Shown here: positions 34,735-48,238 of the stretch, piece after piece
Position numbering within the stretch: position 1 is the first letter of the stretch
Layout of the letters: each line of letters begins with the position of its first letter
DNA from: Paraphysomonas bandaiensis
Taxonomy: Eukaryota; Chrysophyceae
DNA: 64,000 bases
Assembly: GCA_965644295.1 (NCBI GenBank)
Contig: CBFFRP010000151.1
Span: 62,001-126,000 of the forward strand
Direction of reading: 5' to 3'
Made by a program: the position numbers and the translations under genes
The notes under the pieces: model-generated
Database searches by the model: none
Told to the model about the DNA's origin: nothing
What the model saw: the letters and a program-made list of their open reading frames with translations, nothing else

Positions 34735-34883
34735 TATCGGCATCCTTCGTACATTTTTGTTCATAGATGCCTCTTATATTGAGTCAACAATTATGTGTAT
34801 TCCAGCCGTAGTTGTACTGCAGTAATAGAGAGGATTTATGCTTCAATTTATTTCCGAAAAATAAGATGCTGACTGCCGATACG
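34735..34883 (+). mobile_element. MITE-like element, copy e
   Basis: Begins TATCGGCATCCTTCGTACAT and ends GATGCTGACTGCCGATAC, giving imperfect terminal inverted repeats (TATCGGCA...). It ends about 90 bp before the PKG start codon. Confidence 0.85.
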
Positions 34884-34974
34884 ATAGACGCATAATATAA
34901 CCACCCTCTCAACTCCATCTCATCGTCATACTAACCACATCAATCTCTATACCACACTAATAGTCATATATATC

Positions 34975-37900
34975 ATGGGAAGTGGATCATCACGTATATT
35001 ACAAGATATATCTGATTCATATCGACCTATTACATCCACTCAATCACATAATAAACCAGATCATACACGGAATATACGACATGAATTATCTGAACCATAT
35101 ATAGATGATACTAACATAAATATCACTAATACACTCCCAAAAGGACATGAAAATGAAGAGGACATTGAAGAACGTCAATATGCTATCAATATATTTTATA
35201 AATTCTTTTTTATTGATTGGAATGAAATGATTTTTAATCAATTTCAAAGAAATTTATTTATAAATCAATTACATAAAGAATATATAGTAAAAGATACTAT
35301 TATCATACATGAAGGTGATATGAATGATACTAAAGTATATATTATTCATAGTGGTGAAGTTCAAGTGATTATTAATGGTATCAAACAACAAAAATGTGGA
35401 CCAGGGACCTTATTTGGTGAACTATCATTACTTTATAATGCACCAAGAAGTGCTACTATACAGTGTATAAGTGATTGTATTTTATGGTCAATGGAAAGGA
35501 AAGTATTTAAAAGTATTCAACATATGACAGCTTCAGCATGTTTATGGCAACGAAGGTATAGTATTGTATTCTCATATGTTAATAGAGGTATATATATGAC
35601 TATATACGTGCAAAGGGTATAGATATGACTGTATACGTGCTAAGGGTATATACATATTATATTATGCACTCATATATATTTGCAGTCAATGGCTTATGAA
35701 TTGTCCTGAAATCGAGTGTTTGAAGCCCGCTCAAATGTCTCGTCTATTAAGTGCACTCACTAGAGTGCGTTATACAGCAAATGATATTATCTACTATCCC
35801 GATATGGGTTATGATAAGGTTATACTAATTGAACGAGGTACAGTCCTTGTAGACTGGATTAGTTCCACTGATTGTGAGGGAATAAATCCTTCTGAGAGTT
35901 TTGATAAGCATCTTGGTATAATACGACCTAAACAAAGAGGGAGTATGACAGAAGAGACCTTCATTCGTCATATAAAAGGTCTTGACACAGGGGATGATGA
36001 GGAAAGAGAAACACCAGTTCATCATATTGGGAATGAATTAAATATTCGTCCAGTGGAGTCGACGGAGAGTTTAATACAGTCATTATCTACAAGTATTTTG
36101 TATGAGGGGTGTGTGTTTGGTACCGCTATCATGCACGCACGAGCAGACAGAGCTCCGTGTGGAGCATGGAAATATGAATTAAAAGATGGGGTAGCACAAG
36201 TTATATGTCCAGCACGGGTAGTGGCGCAAGAAGACGTACAGTGCTCAATAGTCACGGTAGAAGTACTGGAACGTCTCTGTGGAGCCACTCTTGGGCCTCA
36301 GAGTAGTCAGTCGAGTGACTCATGCCCATTAGACTCCCGAAACCACACATATAAAGAAAATGTTATCAAGTTTAACCCTGATGATATGACAATAAAGCAT
36401 CTGTTGGGACAGGGTGGGTATGGAACAGTGATGTATGGACAGTATAAGAACCATACTACTTCGTATGCAGTCAAGTTTCAAAGCAAAGCTACTATCATGG
36501 AGAAAAATCAGCTTCGTCATGTTTTAGATGAGAGGAAACTCTTAGCATGGTTTGATTGCCCATTCATCATGAAACTGTATGGAACATATATGACCCCAAC
36601 TGCTGTAGTGCTGGTGACAGAGAATATAGAGCGTGGAGACATGTGGAGTGTAATATATGAAAACACTATGTGCGGTGACGATGGACTGTCTGCTGATCTT
36701 GTCAGGTAATAAAATGAGCACTGGTAGTTCAGACAGTACTTTTGTACATTACATAGCCTTTCTGCTCTGCTTTGAATGTCAATATACATTGCATATGTAC
36801 GGCGTGTACAGTTCTCCGGACTTTACTGTTTTATTTTAGGTTTTACTCCTCCTCAATCATCATCGCACTCGCCCACATTCACAGCAAACAAGTGGCTTAT
36901 CGCGACCTGAAACCTGAAAATATCATGATCGATGCAAGAGGCTATATCCGTCTCATCGACTTTGGTATGTGTGAACCTCGTATTGTCAGAATGTTTGTCA
37001 TATAGCTTGCACCCCGTGTAGTATGAGACTACTTTATATCACTTGTCCCTGCAGGATTTGCTAAACAGATTCCGTATGAAGTTGTGGATTCGTCTGGCAT
37101 CAGAAGACTCCAATACAAGGCTAGGACAATGTGTGGGTCGCCAGGTATTCAACATCTAGTGCAGTTTATTGAGCATCACCTGGGTTACAAACTTATATTA
37201 TATTTGATCCTCAGCACTAGTATATTGATGCACTACAATTTTACCGAATGCTTAGTGCTTCTCTGTAATGCTACGTTGCGCAGAGTACTTGGCTCCTGAG
37301 TTCATATTCTCCAGTGGCAACGACCACGGAGTAGATCTTTGGGCCCTAGGGGTATTAATATACGAAATGTATATGCTTAGGACTCCGTTTGCTGCCGAAG
37401 ATGATCCTGAAAATATAGAGCATATATTTACCAACATTGCCCGCGTGAAGGTACCTGCATCTGCTTCAATGCTGGCACACATGAGTCTTTCGCTCCATAA
37501 TATTGAGTTAAATGCCTGTGACTTTTATTATCGATACAGTAGTGTGATGTGCTGTTTTTATGGACTTATGGGTGTAACATGTAAAATAGGTGTTATTAGT
37601 GTACTGCTTGTTCGCCGTTATAAATTGAGTGTGACATCGGTGTTTTGATATAGGGCTGCCCAGAGTTACCATTGGAAATGGCCGACAAAGACGGAGGGAC
37701 TCAGGCACAAGCATTGTTGAGATCATTGCTGCAAGCTGATCCTCTCGAGTAAGTACAGTGCCATGTGTTTCTTCACTAGACCTTTGTGCAATGCAGTGTT
37801 GTACGTATTACATACATTGCAACCGGTTTTAACGTATTTCTGTAGTCGACTGGGGTATAAAGAATTCAATACAAAGAGAATTCTTGATCACCCGTTTTAT

Positions 37901-38041
37901 GCGGGGTATAATGTGGAGGTTGTAGAGAATATGGCACTCACCCCCCCTTACGTTCCTTCCTTAATGAATTTCGAGACGGGCACAGCCACTTTAGACTTTA
38001 GTGAATATTATGGTGACGATTCAGTATTCGAGGGATTTTGA
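34975..38041 (+). CDS. cGMP-dependent-type protein kinase with two cyclic-nucleotide domains
   Basis: Exons 34975-35555, 35686-36705, 36840-36964, 37055-37144, 37284-37450, 37654-37748 and 37846-38041 join in frame (757 residues). MGSGSS at the start suggests N-myristoylation. The first cyclic-nucleotide domain (about 75-190) has an intact pocket, FGELSLLYNAPRSAT. The second (about 200-400) has FGTAIMHARADRAP instead, lacking the pocket Glu, and an acidic insert (GDDEERE). The kinase follows: GQGGYGTV near 434, the Lys of AVKF near 456, YRDLKPEN near 555, DFG near 573, GSPEYLAPE near 608, and an AGC-type tail ending DDSVFEGF. It phosphorylates Ser/Thr when cyclic nucleotide binds the first site. 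cGMP versus cAMP preference is not provable here. Exon 1 is markedly AT-rich. Confidence 0.9.
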
Positions 38042-39322
38042 GTCGATTTCCAAGTTTCAATATACGATGCATTGTACTTTTGTAGTGATTTATATGTATA
38101 TTGGCAATATAAATATATGTCTTTGTCCTTAGAATTCTATGAAGTATATGATTAAGGACAGAAATACTGATGACGTCGTGAGTATGATTTCATCCGTATC
38201 GTAATGATTTGTTGGGTGTGGTGTATTTCAGAGTGATTTGTATAATATAAGTATTATAATATTTTTTTATTGTTTGTAATATACACTTAACTCGTAGTTT
38301 TCGTTGCGAGAGAAAATTGAAAAATGACGGAAAAATTAAAAATCACGTAACTAAGAATATTGGTTCAATTAATTCTCAATAATGGAAATTGGGACAGCCA
38401 ATAGTGATTGCAATAATAAGTGATCAAAATATAGTAGCAGCGAATATCTTATTATTAACCACATGCGTTTACGAGTCAGTGCTTAACTCTTATATCCTAC
38501 TATTTAACGCTACAAAAGCTGCAAGCACCAAGGTGGATCTATAGATCTATTATTGGACCTAGTCTATTTTGCTCTTTTATCACTAGAAATAACGCAGTGA
38601 GCAATCAGTGACCTGACATCTGCTGACTTCAGGATTCTTGAATTCTTAAGGTGAACATCCCGGATGCCTGACTTCAACTGGTAGCCCTATACCCCGGTTA
38701 CCCTTGAGGAGGGCCCATTTCCCGATGTCTGTTTAATCAAGGTCCAAAGACGTCAGTAGCACTTATTGGTGTCCCTTGTATCACACAGCATTCGGCTATG
38801 AGTGGGCAGAACGTTATTTGCTGACTATATATGCTGCTGACGTTAGTTTCCCGGAGAAATATCTCTGGTACTTATCCCTCTAGAACACCACGAAAAGGTG
38901 CAAGTCCGACTTTGTTGAGACTGATTGTAGCAAATATTACAAGTTATGAACCCATCATGTTGCAACGCTATATTCTTTTACCCCCCTTCTATGTCACAAG
39001 TTCATATATTGTTTATTGGATTAGACTAAAATATACTAAGTGATCCAACTGTAGGCCAGCGATTAGAAAACGAGCTAAGGCTTAAGGGACTCTATAATTG
39101 AGTCCGCAGTTCTTAGCAGACTTGCTAGGTGGACAACCAGGGAGCAGAGCAGTCACACAGTAACGATCGAAGGTAGCACTCTACAGCTTTGGGTGTAATT
39201 ATTGCATAAATACGACCTATTAATATTTACACAGCATCACAGTACTAACACAATTAAGAGTGCTGATACCAAATATTACTGTGTGCTCATAGAGCCTATT
39301 AGCAAATGTCTAATTTATTCCC
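38042..39322. other. Intergenic with a dispersed repeat (family R2)
   Basis: Copy of family R2 near 38433-38540 (TATCCTACTATTTAACGCTA then AAGCTGCAAGCACCAAGGTG) with partly related sequence continuing to about 38690 (CCTGACATCTGCTGACTTCA). The rest holds no gene that I can recognise. Confidence 0.5.
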
Positions 39323-42300
39323 TTATGTGATACTCATAGTATGCCTTAAAATATCTGCCGACAGAGGACGAACAACATGGTCGAGCAGGACATCTACGAC
39401 GCTGTCCAATCTTGCACCACGTTGTAACGCAGGCTCCATAGCGCTTTGTGTGGCCTCCCGTAAACATCGCTCGGCATCGCTCGATAATCCTACTCCAGAA
39501 GCTATTTCCAAAACCTACTCGCGATGACAGAAAACAGTGAATATAGGCTTTAAAAATGAAACTGAGTATGAACCACATTTTATATACTGTAAATACATAT
39601 ACCGTTCATACATCGCACTCCACTGACCTGGTTGCATATATAGGACCACAGCTCCATGGAATCTTCAGCAGAGGGGGAATTGTTATAAGTAGTAATTAGT
39701 GTCCTCAACATACCCCCAATTGAGTCGTGATGTATGGGGTGGATACCTAGTAGTAGAGCCTGCTGCATTGTGAGTACTACTCAAGAAAACTGCTCAAAAC
39801 CAACTTCTATTATATTCCACGCAATATGCACAATATATTGTGTTGCTATATTTACATATTCAGTTACCTTTAAACAGGCCCTTACGGTATCTGTCCAGCA
39901 GTGATCTTTGAACCACTGCATGGCAAACATGCGTCTATTTTGCTGAAGCATCATGGGCCCCTTCACTGCGACGAGGGCATCATTGGGAGCTACAGCAGGA
40001 TCCATACATCCGGAAAACAGCTACTCATTAATATCAGCCAGGTATATCGTACTATACCATGTTTTGACATGTATAGTGTCGATCATATAAACACCCAGAC
40101 TCATAACGTGTTCTACTGCTATGAATACTTTTTTACAAAATGACAGCGAACCTGCATTAAATAAGCCACAAGTGGCCTGACATGTCCCCCTTCAGCGTCA
40201 CCACCTTGCCAGTAACAAGATACGCTTGTCCATCCACACTGTAGGACCTGATGGAATATCAGAATCCACCCACCGACACTTATCCACATGCAGTCATGTA
40301 TACATATAAAAGTACTGAAAATACAACAGTAAAATTTTCTAATGAAACAAACTTACATCCTCGAGTAAGTCCGCACATAGCGTCTTATCATTCAGGGCTA
40401 TCCCTATTCCGCTGAGAATCTGATGTGTGATACTCGTCTATATCACAACAACCACACCACAAGTTAGGAAATACACAAAAAACAGAGAAATATCCGTGTT
40501 ATACCATTTTCAGAGCATATGATCAGTACAAAAATACACGCATACTAACCTGTTCAGAAATCGTATTTCCAACAGAAGAGGACGTGGAGGCCACAGTCTG
40601 AGCTAACTTCAATACCTGAAGTGGAATATTATGAAGGAGGAATAAGCATCAAGTACAAATCACTCTACGTAAATGCCCGTCTTGCACACTATATAAAACA
40701 GTACCTGGTGCACAAAATCTAGCCCGGATCCCTCAAATAACAGGGAAGCCAGCTTATTTTCACCAAGAGTGCGACCAGTGTCCCCACATATTAAGGCATG
40801 GCAAATCATAAGAACTTGAGACCCCTGTGAGAAAAAGTGTTTTTTTCCTATGTGGAAAACAGTGACAACATATATTATGCATGAAGTTGGGCATACCCAG
40901 GTTTTGTAGAAGGGCCTGAGAGAGAGATACCAATGCCGCCACTGCGGACAATGCAGACCTGCAACAGCGTGAGAATGTTCATGCGCTGTTTCTCACGATA
41001 TATATATCGTACCGCACAGAAACGGTCACCGCTGTACGCTTTTCAGTGTGAGTAGCTATGGCTTCCTCAAGTAGGGATGACACAGCTCTATTCATATTTT
41101 CCTGTAGTGTAATTGCATGTTAGGAAAACATAGAATACCGTTACGAACGAGTACTGAGTACGCGAATACAAATGTTTTACAGATGTTTACCACAATATAT
41201 TTGAATTTGAATAACAGCGTCTACAACTACAATCATACTTACCGCTACGCATAACAGCTGCTCTACAACAGCTTGCCTCACGGCAGGGGTGCTATCAGCC
41301 CGATACCTACGCATCCTGATGATATATATGTAGCTACAGGTTTCCTATATCTCTAGACGAAACTACGCGACATGACACTCGATGAAATGCAACCGTACCT
41401 TGCAAGGGCATCCATTGACGATGTGTATCTTGAGAAGTTTCCTAATAAAAATTAGTATGCTAAGTACATACGCATGAGTACGTCATGCTGCCGCTTCCTA
41501 CCTAAGGATCCTGTAGTCCATCTTTCACCTTGTGTGTTTTGACACTGTTGGAGGCACCTTCCCCACCCATCAGTAGCAGTCGATATCACTCCACTCCAAA
41601 GTTCACTGCAGGCGCAAAATAGAAGTGTTCCCACCTGTCCAAGTACTAATCAATACACACATGCATGTTTCGATGTCGCTATATCAAGGGTGATTGATAA
41701 CAAAACCACAATGCGATATACTACGCAATAACTACGATATTAACCTCTAATGGAAGTGCCAGGCCATTATTAGTATTGGCATAGAGTAGAGTCATCCCCG
41801 GCTCTAAGGTGGCAGCAACCCTCTGTCGATGTTCTTTCATGCTCGGGCGCTCCGCTACACTCATTGCCTAAAGAGAACCCATATATGATACATGTCACAG
41901 ATACTAACACAACACAGTCTCCTAACTAAACTATGCCACTAAGCCACATAATTCCGAATAAAACCGCAGTATTATACTATATAGCATTCGCAGATTACAA
42001 AATATATCATGCCACTCAATTACGTTATATTGAGTCAGTATAATGGAATACAAATTCAAAAGTAGCATCTAATTGATGTGTACCCAGTATTGCATATGTA
42101 TGTACAATGGTACGTTATCTACACTGCTCCTACTCTATACATACCTCCAGTAATAAAACTACTGCTGAGCCCATGACAGCGAGAGGGGCTGGAGCTACGA
42201 TGACATCGCATGCAGCAACTGCAACATCCATAGCCATTCCTAGGTAGCCGACAAGTTGCTCTTGCATTGCCGGATCTTTGCTGCTGGCTACTTGGTTCTC

Positions 42301-45209
42301 AAACGCCCGTATAAGAGACTCCAGGAGCTAAAGTTATATGCAGTAGACAAATCACACAGTTATTCCGACATTTATAAGATAATGGTCAGTACGTAAGGTG
42401 TCATTCATTGTGCATAATCACCTTGCAGGTCATCTGGAACATGTGAATATGAGCCTTTCCTCTGCTGTACGATCTCTGCTCAAGAATAGTCTGAACTAGA
42501 GGGAAAAGGGATGGAATAAGCTCGTGGACCGACATACACATCGGCATCAACCTGTTTAAAGTTTATGAGGCGACAATAATATAGCACCAATGTAGTAGAA
42601 TCAGAAAACAATGATATATACTTATACATACACGAGGCTACTATGCATCTAGACATGCTGTTCTTACTTGAGCAAATATACGGTATCCATAGCAGAGGCG
42701 GCAGCATTTCCCCCATTAATTTCAGCCAAAGATGTTTGCAGACTGGATTTTGATTGCCTGGCAAGCTCACTCAGAAATACAGTTGACTCTGAAAACCCCG
42801 TCTGCTCGGACCAATCAAATATCATCAATAAAAATTTCATACATTTTGTATTTCAGTGTTATAATAAACAATACAAAACTTCATGAGATATACATTCTAC
42901 TTACAACACATCTCGTTATGCTTTGCAAAAGAGCATATCCCACGACTCCATTGTCATTGTCCTTTTCCACATGAATTTCATGTCCTCGACTCGAAAGATG
43001 GGACAGTAAATGCTTCACCTATATATATACCAGCATAAAAAAAGCACGGAATATTGGCATAGCCGAGAGGTCCACTCTACGCAGGAACTCTATATGGCTC
43101 ACAACAGTACTGTACCGCGTCATCTGAGAAAGGATCCACAGTGATGTCATCTTCGATTTCCTCCAACATCTGCACAAATACCAACCGGTGCATTAAACGT
43201 CTACTTGATTACATACATTTGTAACCGTATATATTCAATACTACCCCATACATTCGTACATATAGTTCCACTGATATTAAACTATACATAGCTAATACAA
43301 AATATATACAAAATTTTATTCAGTACACGTCAGTTTCTACATACCTCAAGTAACGACTCGTTCGTCCGCATGAGGCCTGCTTGGTATATATGAAATCCAG
43401 CTTCCAGACACTTCTGATTCGTCAATAAAACTTCTTTCGCAACTTCAATATCCATCAATCCTTCCCACACCATCACTACCTTATGCAGACTCTCTGGATG
43501 TGAACAGCTCCGGGTGAGGTCGGAGAACTGTTCCAAAAACACCTACACAATAATATACGTTGTTTTAAACTTGCACTTCATGCTATAGAGTGTATATTGA
43601 TAATTGTGTTTGTAGCAAAAATATAATCATAAAACGAGTGTCATGGTATACTGTCGAGAAAGTTACTATACCTCAACCACAGTACTCCCAGATGTATTGT
43701 TGGATGTAATAATACACCGTTGCATATGTGAGTCTACAAATACTCTCACAAACTCTAATAAAGAAAGGGCGGTATCGTGATTCTCAATAGAGTTCGGGCC
43801 ATCACTACACACATATATCCATATTAGAGTCTATTACACAAATATGTACGCCATATCATGTAGAAGTTTGAGGTGAAGGTGCGATACAACAATAAAACTT
43901 GTCTTACTTCATCTTCATCAGCATGGTCACAGCCTGTGCAACCATTTCAACTAGAATTACTGCTCCTGTATCCTCAGAACATCCATCTACCCTAGGAACG
44001 TACTTCTTGGCCATCACGTCGCAAAGAACCTCTACAGCTAGGACAGCGTTGTCTACAACACAGCACAGCGCTTTGACCACACATATTTAAAAGTGGTCGT
44101 TCAATCACGTCTGTAACACACAGACATATATATATATGACAGCTTACATACACATATATACATATATATACCAACATATCCTGCAAATATTATTGCCGCA
44201 CGGCTTCCACACTCACCTACTGCATCATTGTTTGTGTGTGATCTGTCCACCACCCCGAACAAGGACCTCAGAACATCAAAAGATAGATGACTACCAACAG
44301 GCAATCTGACTACAAGTTCTCTAAGCAATTCGAGGACTATTCTTTCCATACGTATATATGAATCGCCAGTGGATGGGCTGTTTAATACGGAAGACACCAG
44401 GGTAGATAAGGGCTCTGCCACCTAAGTTTCGACATGTCATTACAATCACAACAATTCAATACAGCAATTCAACTGAACTCATGATAATCGACACACCAAG
44501 AATACACAAAATAGCAGCCACATTTTCGGTTAGCATAAACAACTACAAGTGTCTAGCTTAGTATGCGACCGCCTAACAACAACAGGACAGACATTGACAC
44601 ACATACAACACCACATTGAGTAAACTTTTATCTTTCACCTCTGTTGCAGCATGATATAATGCTTTCTTATGATCAGGCAGTATTCTACGATCATCTTTAA
44701 GAACCTCTTCAAAAACAGTTCGCAAGGCAGAAACACCAGCTTCAAAGCCAGGTTGCTGCAGTTCCACCACAATAGACAGAACTGGCAATAATGATACAGA
44801 ACATGCACATATAGCTGCTAATACTTGTTCTAACTTTGATCTTGCAAAAGGTAATATATCTGATCGTTGTGTAAGTGTATTTGTTATTGATATAGTAAAA
44901 TAATTCTGTTGTTCAGCTGTTAATATTGACCATATACGCCATACAGCACTTTGTAATCCTTGTGCTATATATACATACATCATTAGAGATTAAACCCATA
45001 ATTTCTTATTAAAAAACCATAATATTACCTATAAAAAACAAGAGATTTTGATCAGTTGTTGTTAAATAATTAATGAATATATGCCATGAATGTTTATCAT
45101 GCTGAATATCATGTAAACGTAATTCAGCACTTTGTCTTTGTAATACAGGTGATGATGGATTACATATAATTTCAACAAGTGTATGAAATTCTTCAATTGA
45201 TGTTGTCAT
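39323..45209 (-). CDS. Exportin-like karyopherin (HEAT repeats), possibly exportin-6-like
   Basis: About 24 small exons on the minus strand: 45209-45029, 44964-~44608, 44421-44217, 44052-43908, 43804-43672, 43542-43345, 43169-43116, 43018-42905, 42801-42668, 42551-42422, 42327-42145, 41867-41745, 41634-41502, 41441-41399, 41315-41243, 41101-41013, 40958-40897, 40824-40705, 40615-40550, 40437-40357, 40247-40152, 40020-39868, 39762-39628, 39514-39323. The N-terminus (FHTLVEIICNPSSPVLQRQS, then LFFIAQGLQSAVW and LPFARSKLEQVLAAI) has the spacing of the exportin Xpo1 domain: importin-N-like start, FF.lq.L..v...W, then pf...Kl...la. The rest is helical-repeat-like. It should carry cargo between nucleus and cytoplasm with Ran. 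Two junctions (44.6-44.4 kb and 40.9-40.8 kb) do not join cleanly. Confidence 0.65.
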
Positions 45210-45224
45210 AGTTGATATATATAT

Positions 45225-45746
45225 GTATATATATGTGTATGTATGTATGTATGGATGGTTTAATAGAAAGATAAGTTTGAATGAGATAGAAGAGATGCGA
45301 TGGATGATAACATATGAGAATATACGTAGAAGGAGACTAACATATGAGAGTATACGTAGATGGAGTCTATCATATGAGAGTACACGTAGATGGAGTCTAA
45401 CATATGAGAATATACGTAAAGTCTATCATATGAGAGTATACGTAAAGTCTATCATATGAGAATATACGTAAAGTCTATCATATGAGAGTATACGTAGGAG
45501 TCTAACATATGAGAGTATACGTAGGAGTCTATCATATGAGAGTATACGTAGAAGGAGTCCATAGTCATACAGCAGTATACATCATCCATAACATATGAAA
45601 ACATACGTACACCACATATCCAAGTACACACATACATACATACCCCCCCCCTCATCTACCACACTCATCTCTCAAACCACTTAAACACACATACATACTC
45701 ACACACATCTCAATCTAATCAACTTTCAATAATTCCATATACCCCT
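45225..45746. repeat. Bidirectional promoter region with a minisatellite
   Basis: From 45309 to 45555 a 26-30-bp unit built on CATATGAGAGTATACGTAGA repeats about nine times with variants. Short GTATGTATGTATG (45238) and ACATACATACATAC (45630) tracts flank it. The exportin and ATP-grasp genes start on either side, divergently. Confidence 0.85.
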
Positions 45747-47807
45747 ATGCTCACTGCATTAACCCAATCAATCCTATCAACTTTCTATTACTATCAAGCT
45801 CTCTATGAATATATATACTTACATACTCAATACACACAATTAACTATACTACATCATGATAAATGGGCGAAAGTACATCTATATTCATTATCATTAATAT
45901 TTTTATTATGGTCACAATCACATTATAGATCAAAATCATTTCAAATTGATATGATTAATAATTTAAATAATGTAGCCATACCTGGTACTGGTATACCATT
46001 AAGTTATTTTGCATTGAATTGGTATATTGCATTATTTTTTATTTTATTTATTAATCCATTCATATGTTTATGTGGTGCAATAAATAAAACAAGAAATTTA
46101 AATATCAATTTAATATCTAAAATTGAAAAAACATTACAATTATATATTGACCATTTATTACATCCTGATGATTGGTTTTCATTCTGGCGATTGAATTGTC
46201 GACTTGCTAGTTATCATTCATTGTTAACTAATGCACCAGGTTATAATATTTTATATAACATGTTATATTTTTAAATGTTATGTTGTTATATATATCAGTA
46301 CTTATATATGATATGTATAGTAATTTTGTATTAACGAATACAATATCTAATGTTTTTATTTGTATTCAGGCTATGCTATGGAAGATAAGTGGACATTTCT
46401 ACAGGAAGGCCATAAGAGAAATGTTCCAGTATCTCCATTCATTACTGATATGGAAGTTTTGGTATGTAAAAACAAGAATGTGGAAGGTGGTATGGGAATT
46501 CATTTCTATACCAATGCGGCTTGTGGTGGAGACTGGATATTACAGGAAAAGCTGTCTAATGCGGACTGGATGCGAGAAATTCTTCCGCCTAATGCTCCAC
46601 TCTCCACTATGAGAGTCATCACGTGCTCAACTTGGTATATACACAATGACGAAGTGGGAGGTGACGAGAACAGCGATGATGTAGTGAAGAAATATATCAC
46701 GCCTTTATCCTCTGTATTGAGATTAGGTACTGGAACGTGCGTTGAATATCTATATTACAATCTGTATTTCTGATCTGCTCGTATATACTCCTATTAAATG
46801 CTATTTGTAACACTGCTTTGGGGTAGGGCGTCAGAATGCAGCTACAGACCATTCTTCTGTGCTTTTTGATGTTGACACGTCAAGTGGGACTATTCGTCGT
46901 GGAGTCACCAATGCGCAGTGGTACAGGCTAGGTTTAAGTGAAGTCGTATCCTGCCCGTGGCTGCCACCAGACGTGAGGGCTAGCTGTGATGCCTGGTGTG
47001 TAGACAATGTTGGGTGTATTGTATAATATATAGTAGAATGTGCGATTCCAGTGGCGTACACAGTAGAGCATTGCAGTACACATATCACACTTTGTAACCG
47101 CTGATCTTGCAGTGATTCCATGAGAAACGACCAACATCAAGACGACAGTAGACACCCTGACGTTCCCAACACTACAATCACAGGGCGCATCATTCCCAAC
47201 ATGCAGCAGGCTCTAGATATATGCTCAAGGTATGTGTATGTAATTGTGTATTCATGTCATTTCGCTTCTTGTACTGGAGGTCTATTTCCTCCATTTTGGG
47301 GTATAATACGAGATACCAATTCGACAATTGCACAGAACTTTTGTATATCTATTTCTGCATTGCACGGGTGATCCTTTTTATTGAATGCTGGCACTTTTTC
47401 TGTCCAGGTACGGTGTAATATCTAATTTTTTCTTGGTAGGGCCCACTATGATATGATGAAAGATGTCCCCATGGTAGGATGGGATGTCACCTTTACCCCG
47501 AAGGGCGTATTTCTGCTCGAGGTAGTATGACGTCAGCATGTGGAAATTTGTTCGCACAGCTCTGTTGTGACTACCTATTCTACATTGCGTTGAAATTATA
47601 TTGATATGTGCTGTACTTTATGCCTAGTGACATATTATACGGCGCTGTGTGTGCCATCACCGTGTATCTAGCTTTCTATTCATATTCGTATGCATTTTTT
47701 AGGTCAACTTGTCGTGCAATTTTTTTAGAGGCTCCTTCGATATACCGAAGTACATCGATATTGTCGACCAGTACTGGGCAAAATTAGAGAAGGTTAAACA
47801 GGATTAA
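45747..47807 (+). CDS. Membrane-anchored ATP-grasp protein (sugar-transfer-associated type)
   Basis: Exons 45747-46239, 46370-46726, 46827-46995, 47113-47229, 47440-47521 and 47703-47807 join in frame (440 residues). The N-terminal 110 residues hold hydrophobic segments (VHLYSLSLIFLLWS; LNWYIALFFILFINPFICLC), so the protein is probably membrane-anchored. The C-terminal half has an ATP-grasp signature: STMRVITCSTWYI, RQNAATDHSSVLFDVD, then MVGWDVTFTPKG and FLLEVNLSCNFFRGSFD, where the Glu and Asn should bind Mg-ATP. I associate this with the ATP-grasp family found near sugar-transfer genes in bacteria and in oomycetes and diatoms. It likely ligates a carboxylate to an amine; the substrate is unknown. 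Exon 1 is very AT-rich. Confidence 0.75.
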
Positions 47808-47968
47808 TATTCATGCAGCAGTCGTATTGCAGTAGTCTAAGTCGAGTATTCTAAAAGGCTTCTAGAGTTTTAATAATATATAATATATACTCCTTTACCG
47901 TAGTTCTGTTTAATATTGTATTTATAGTCTTACCACACAGCGCGCAGTATGAGAAAACATGCCGACAA
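47808..47968. other. Intergenic
   Basis: Spacer between the ATP-grasp stop and the solo LTR; AT-rich, nothing recognised. Confidence 0.4.
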
Positions 47969-48238
47969 TGTTGAGTTTTGCTGTTTGAGCAATTAAAAGC
48001 TGTAATTCTAAGGTGTTGGAATTAAGACCGTTAGTTGAAGAATACAGTAGTGATGAGCTGTATTATGAGAAGTGATATCATGACGATGTAAGATCGTACT
48101 AGAAATGAGTGGTAGTAGAGATAACGTGATATATTGCTTATTATATTTATTATAATCTTCTCTTATCTTAACTTGATTAACGACTGAATACACGTCCAGT
48201 TAACTTAGTAAATCATCCAATTGTGTCATATCTTGACA
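47969..48238 (+). mobile_element. Solo LTR of the 29.7-kb family
   Basis: 270 bp beginning TGTTGAGTTTTGCTGTTTGA and ending TATCTTGACA, the reverse complement of the LTRs at 29730 and 31672. It is flanked by GACAA on both sides (47964-47968 and 48239-48243), a 5-bp target-site duplication. No internal sequence is attached. Confidence 0.9.

Noticed and set aside
41452-41634. Independent 60-codon gene
   Set aside because: It is one exon of the exportin-like gene, starting at a splice acceptor rather than an ATG.
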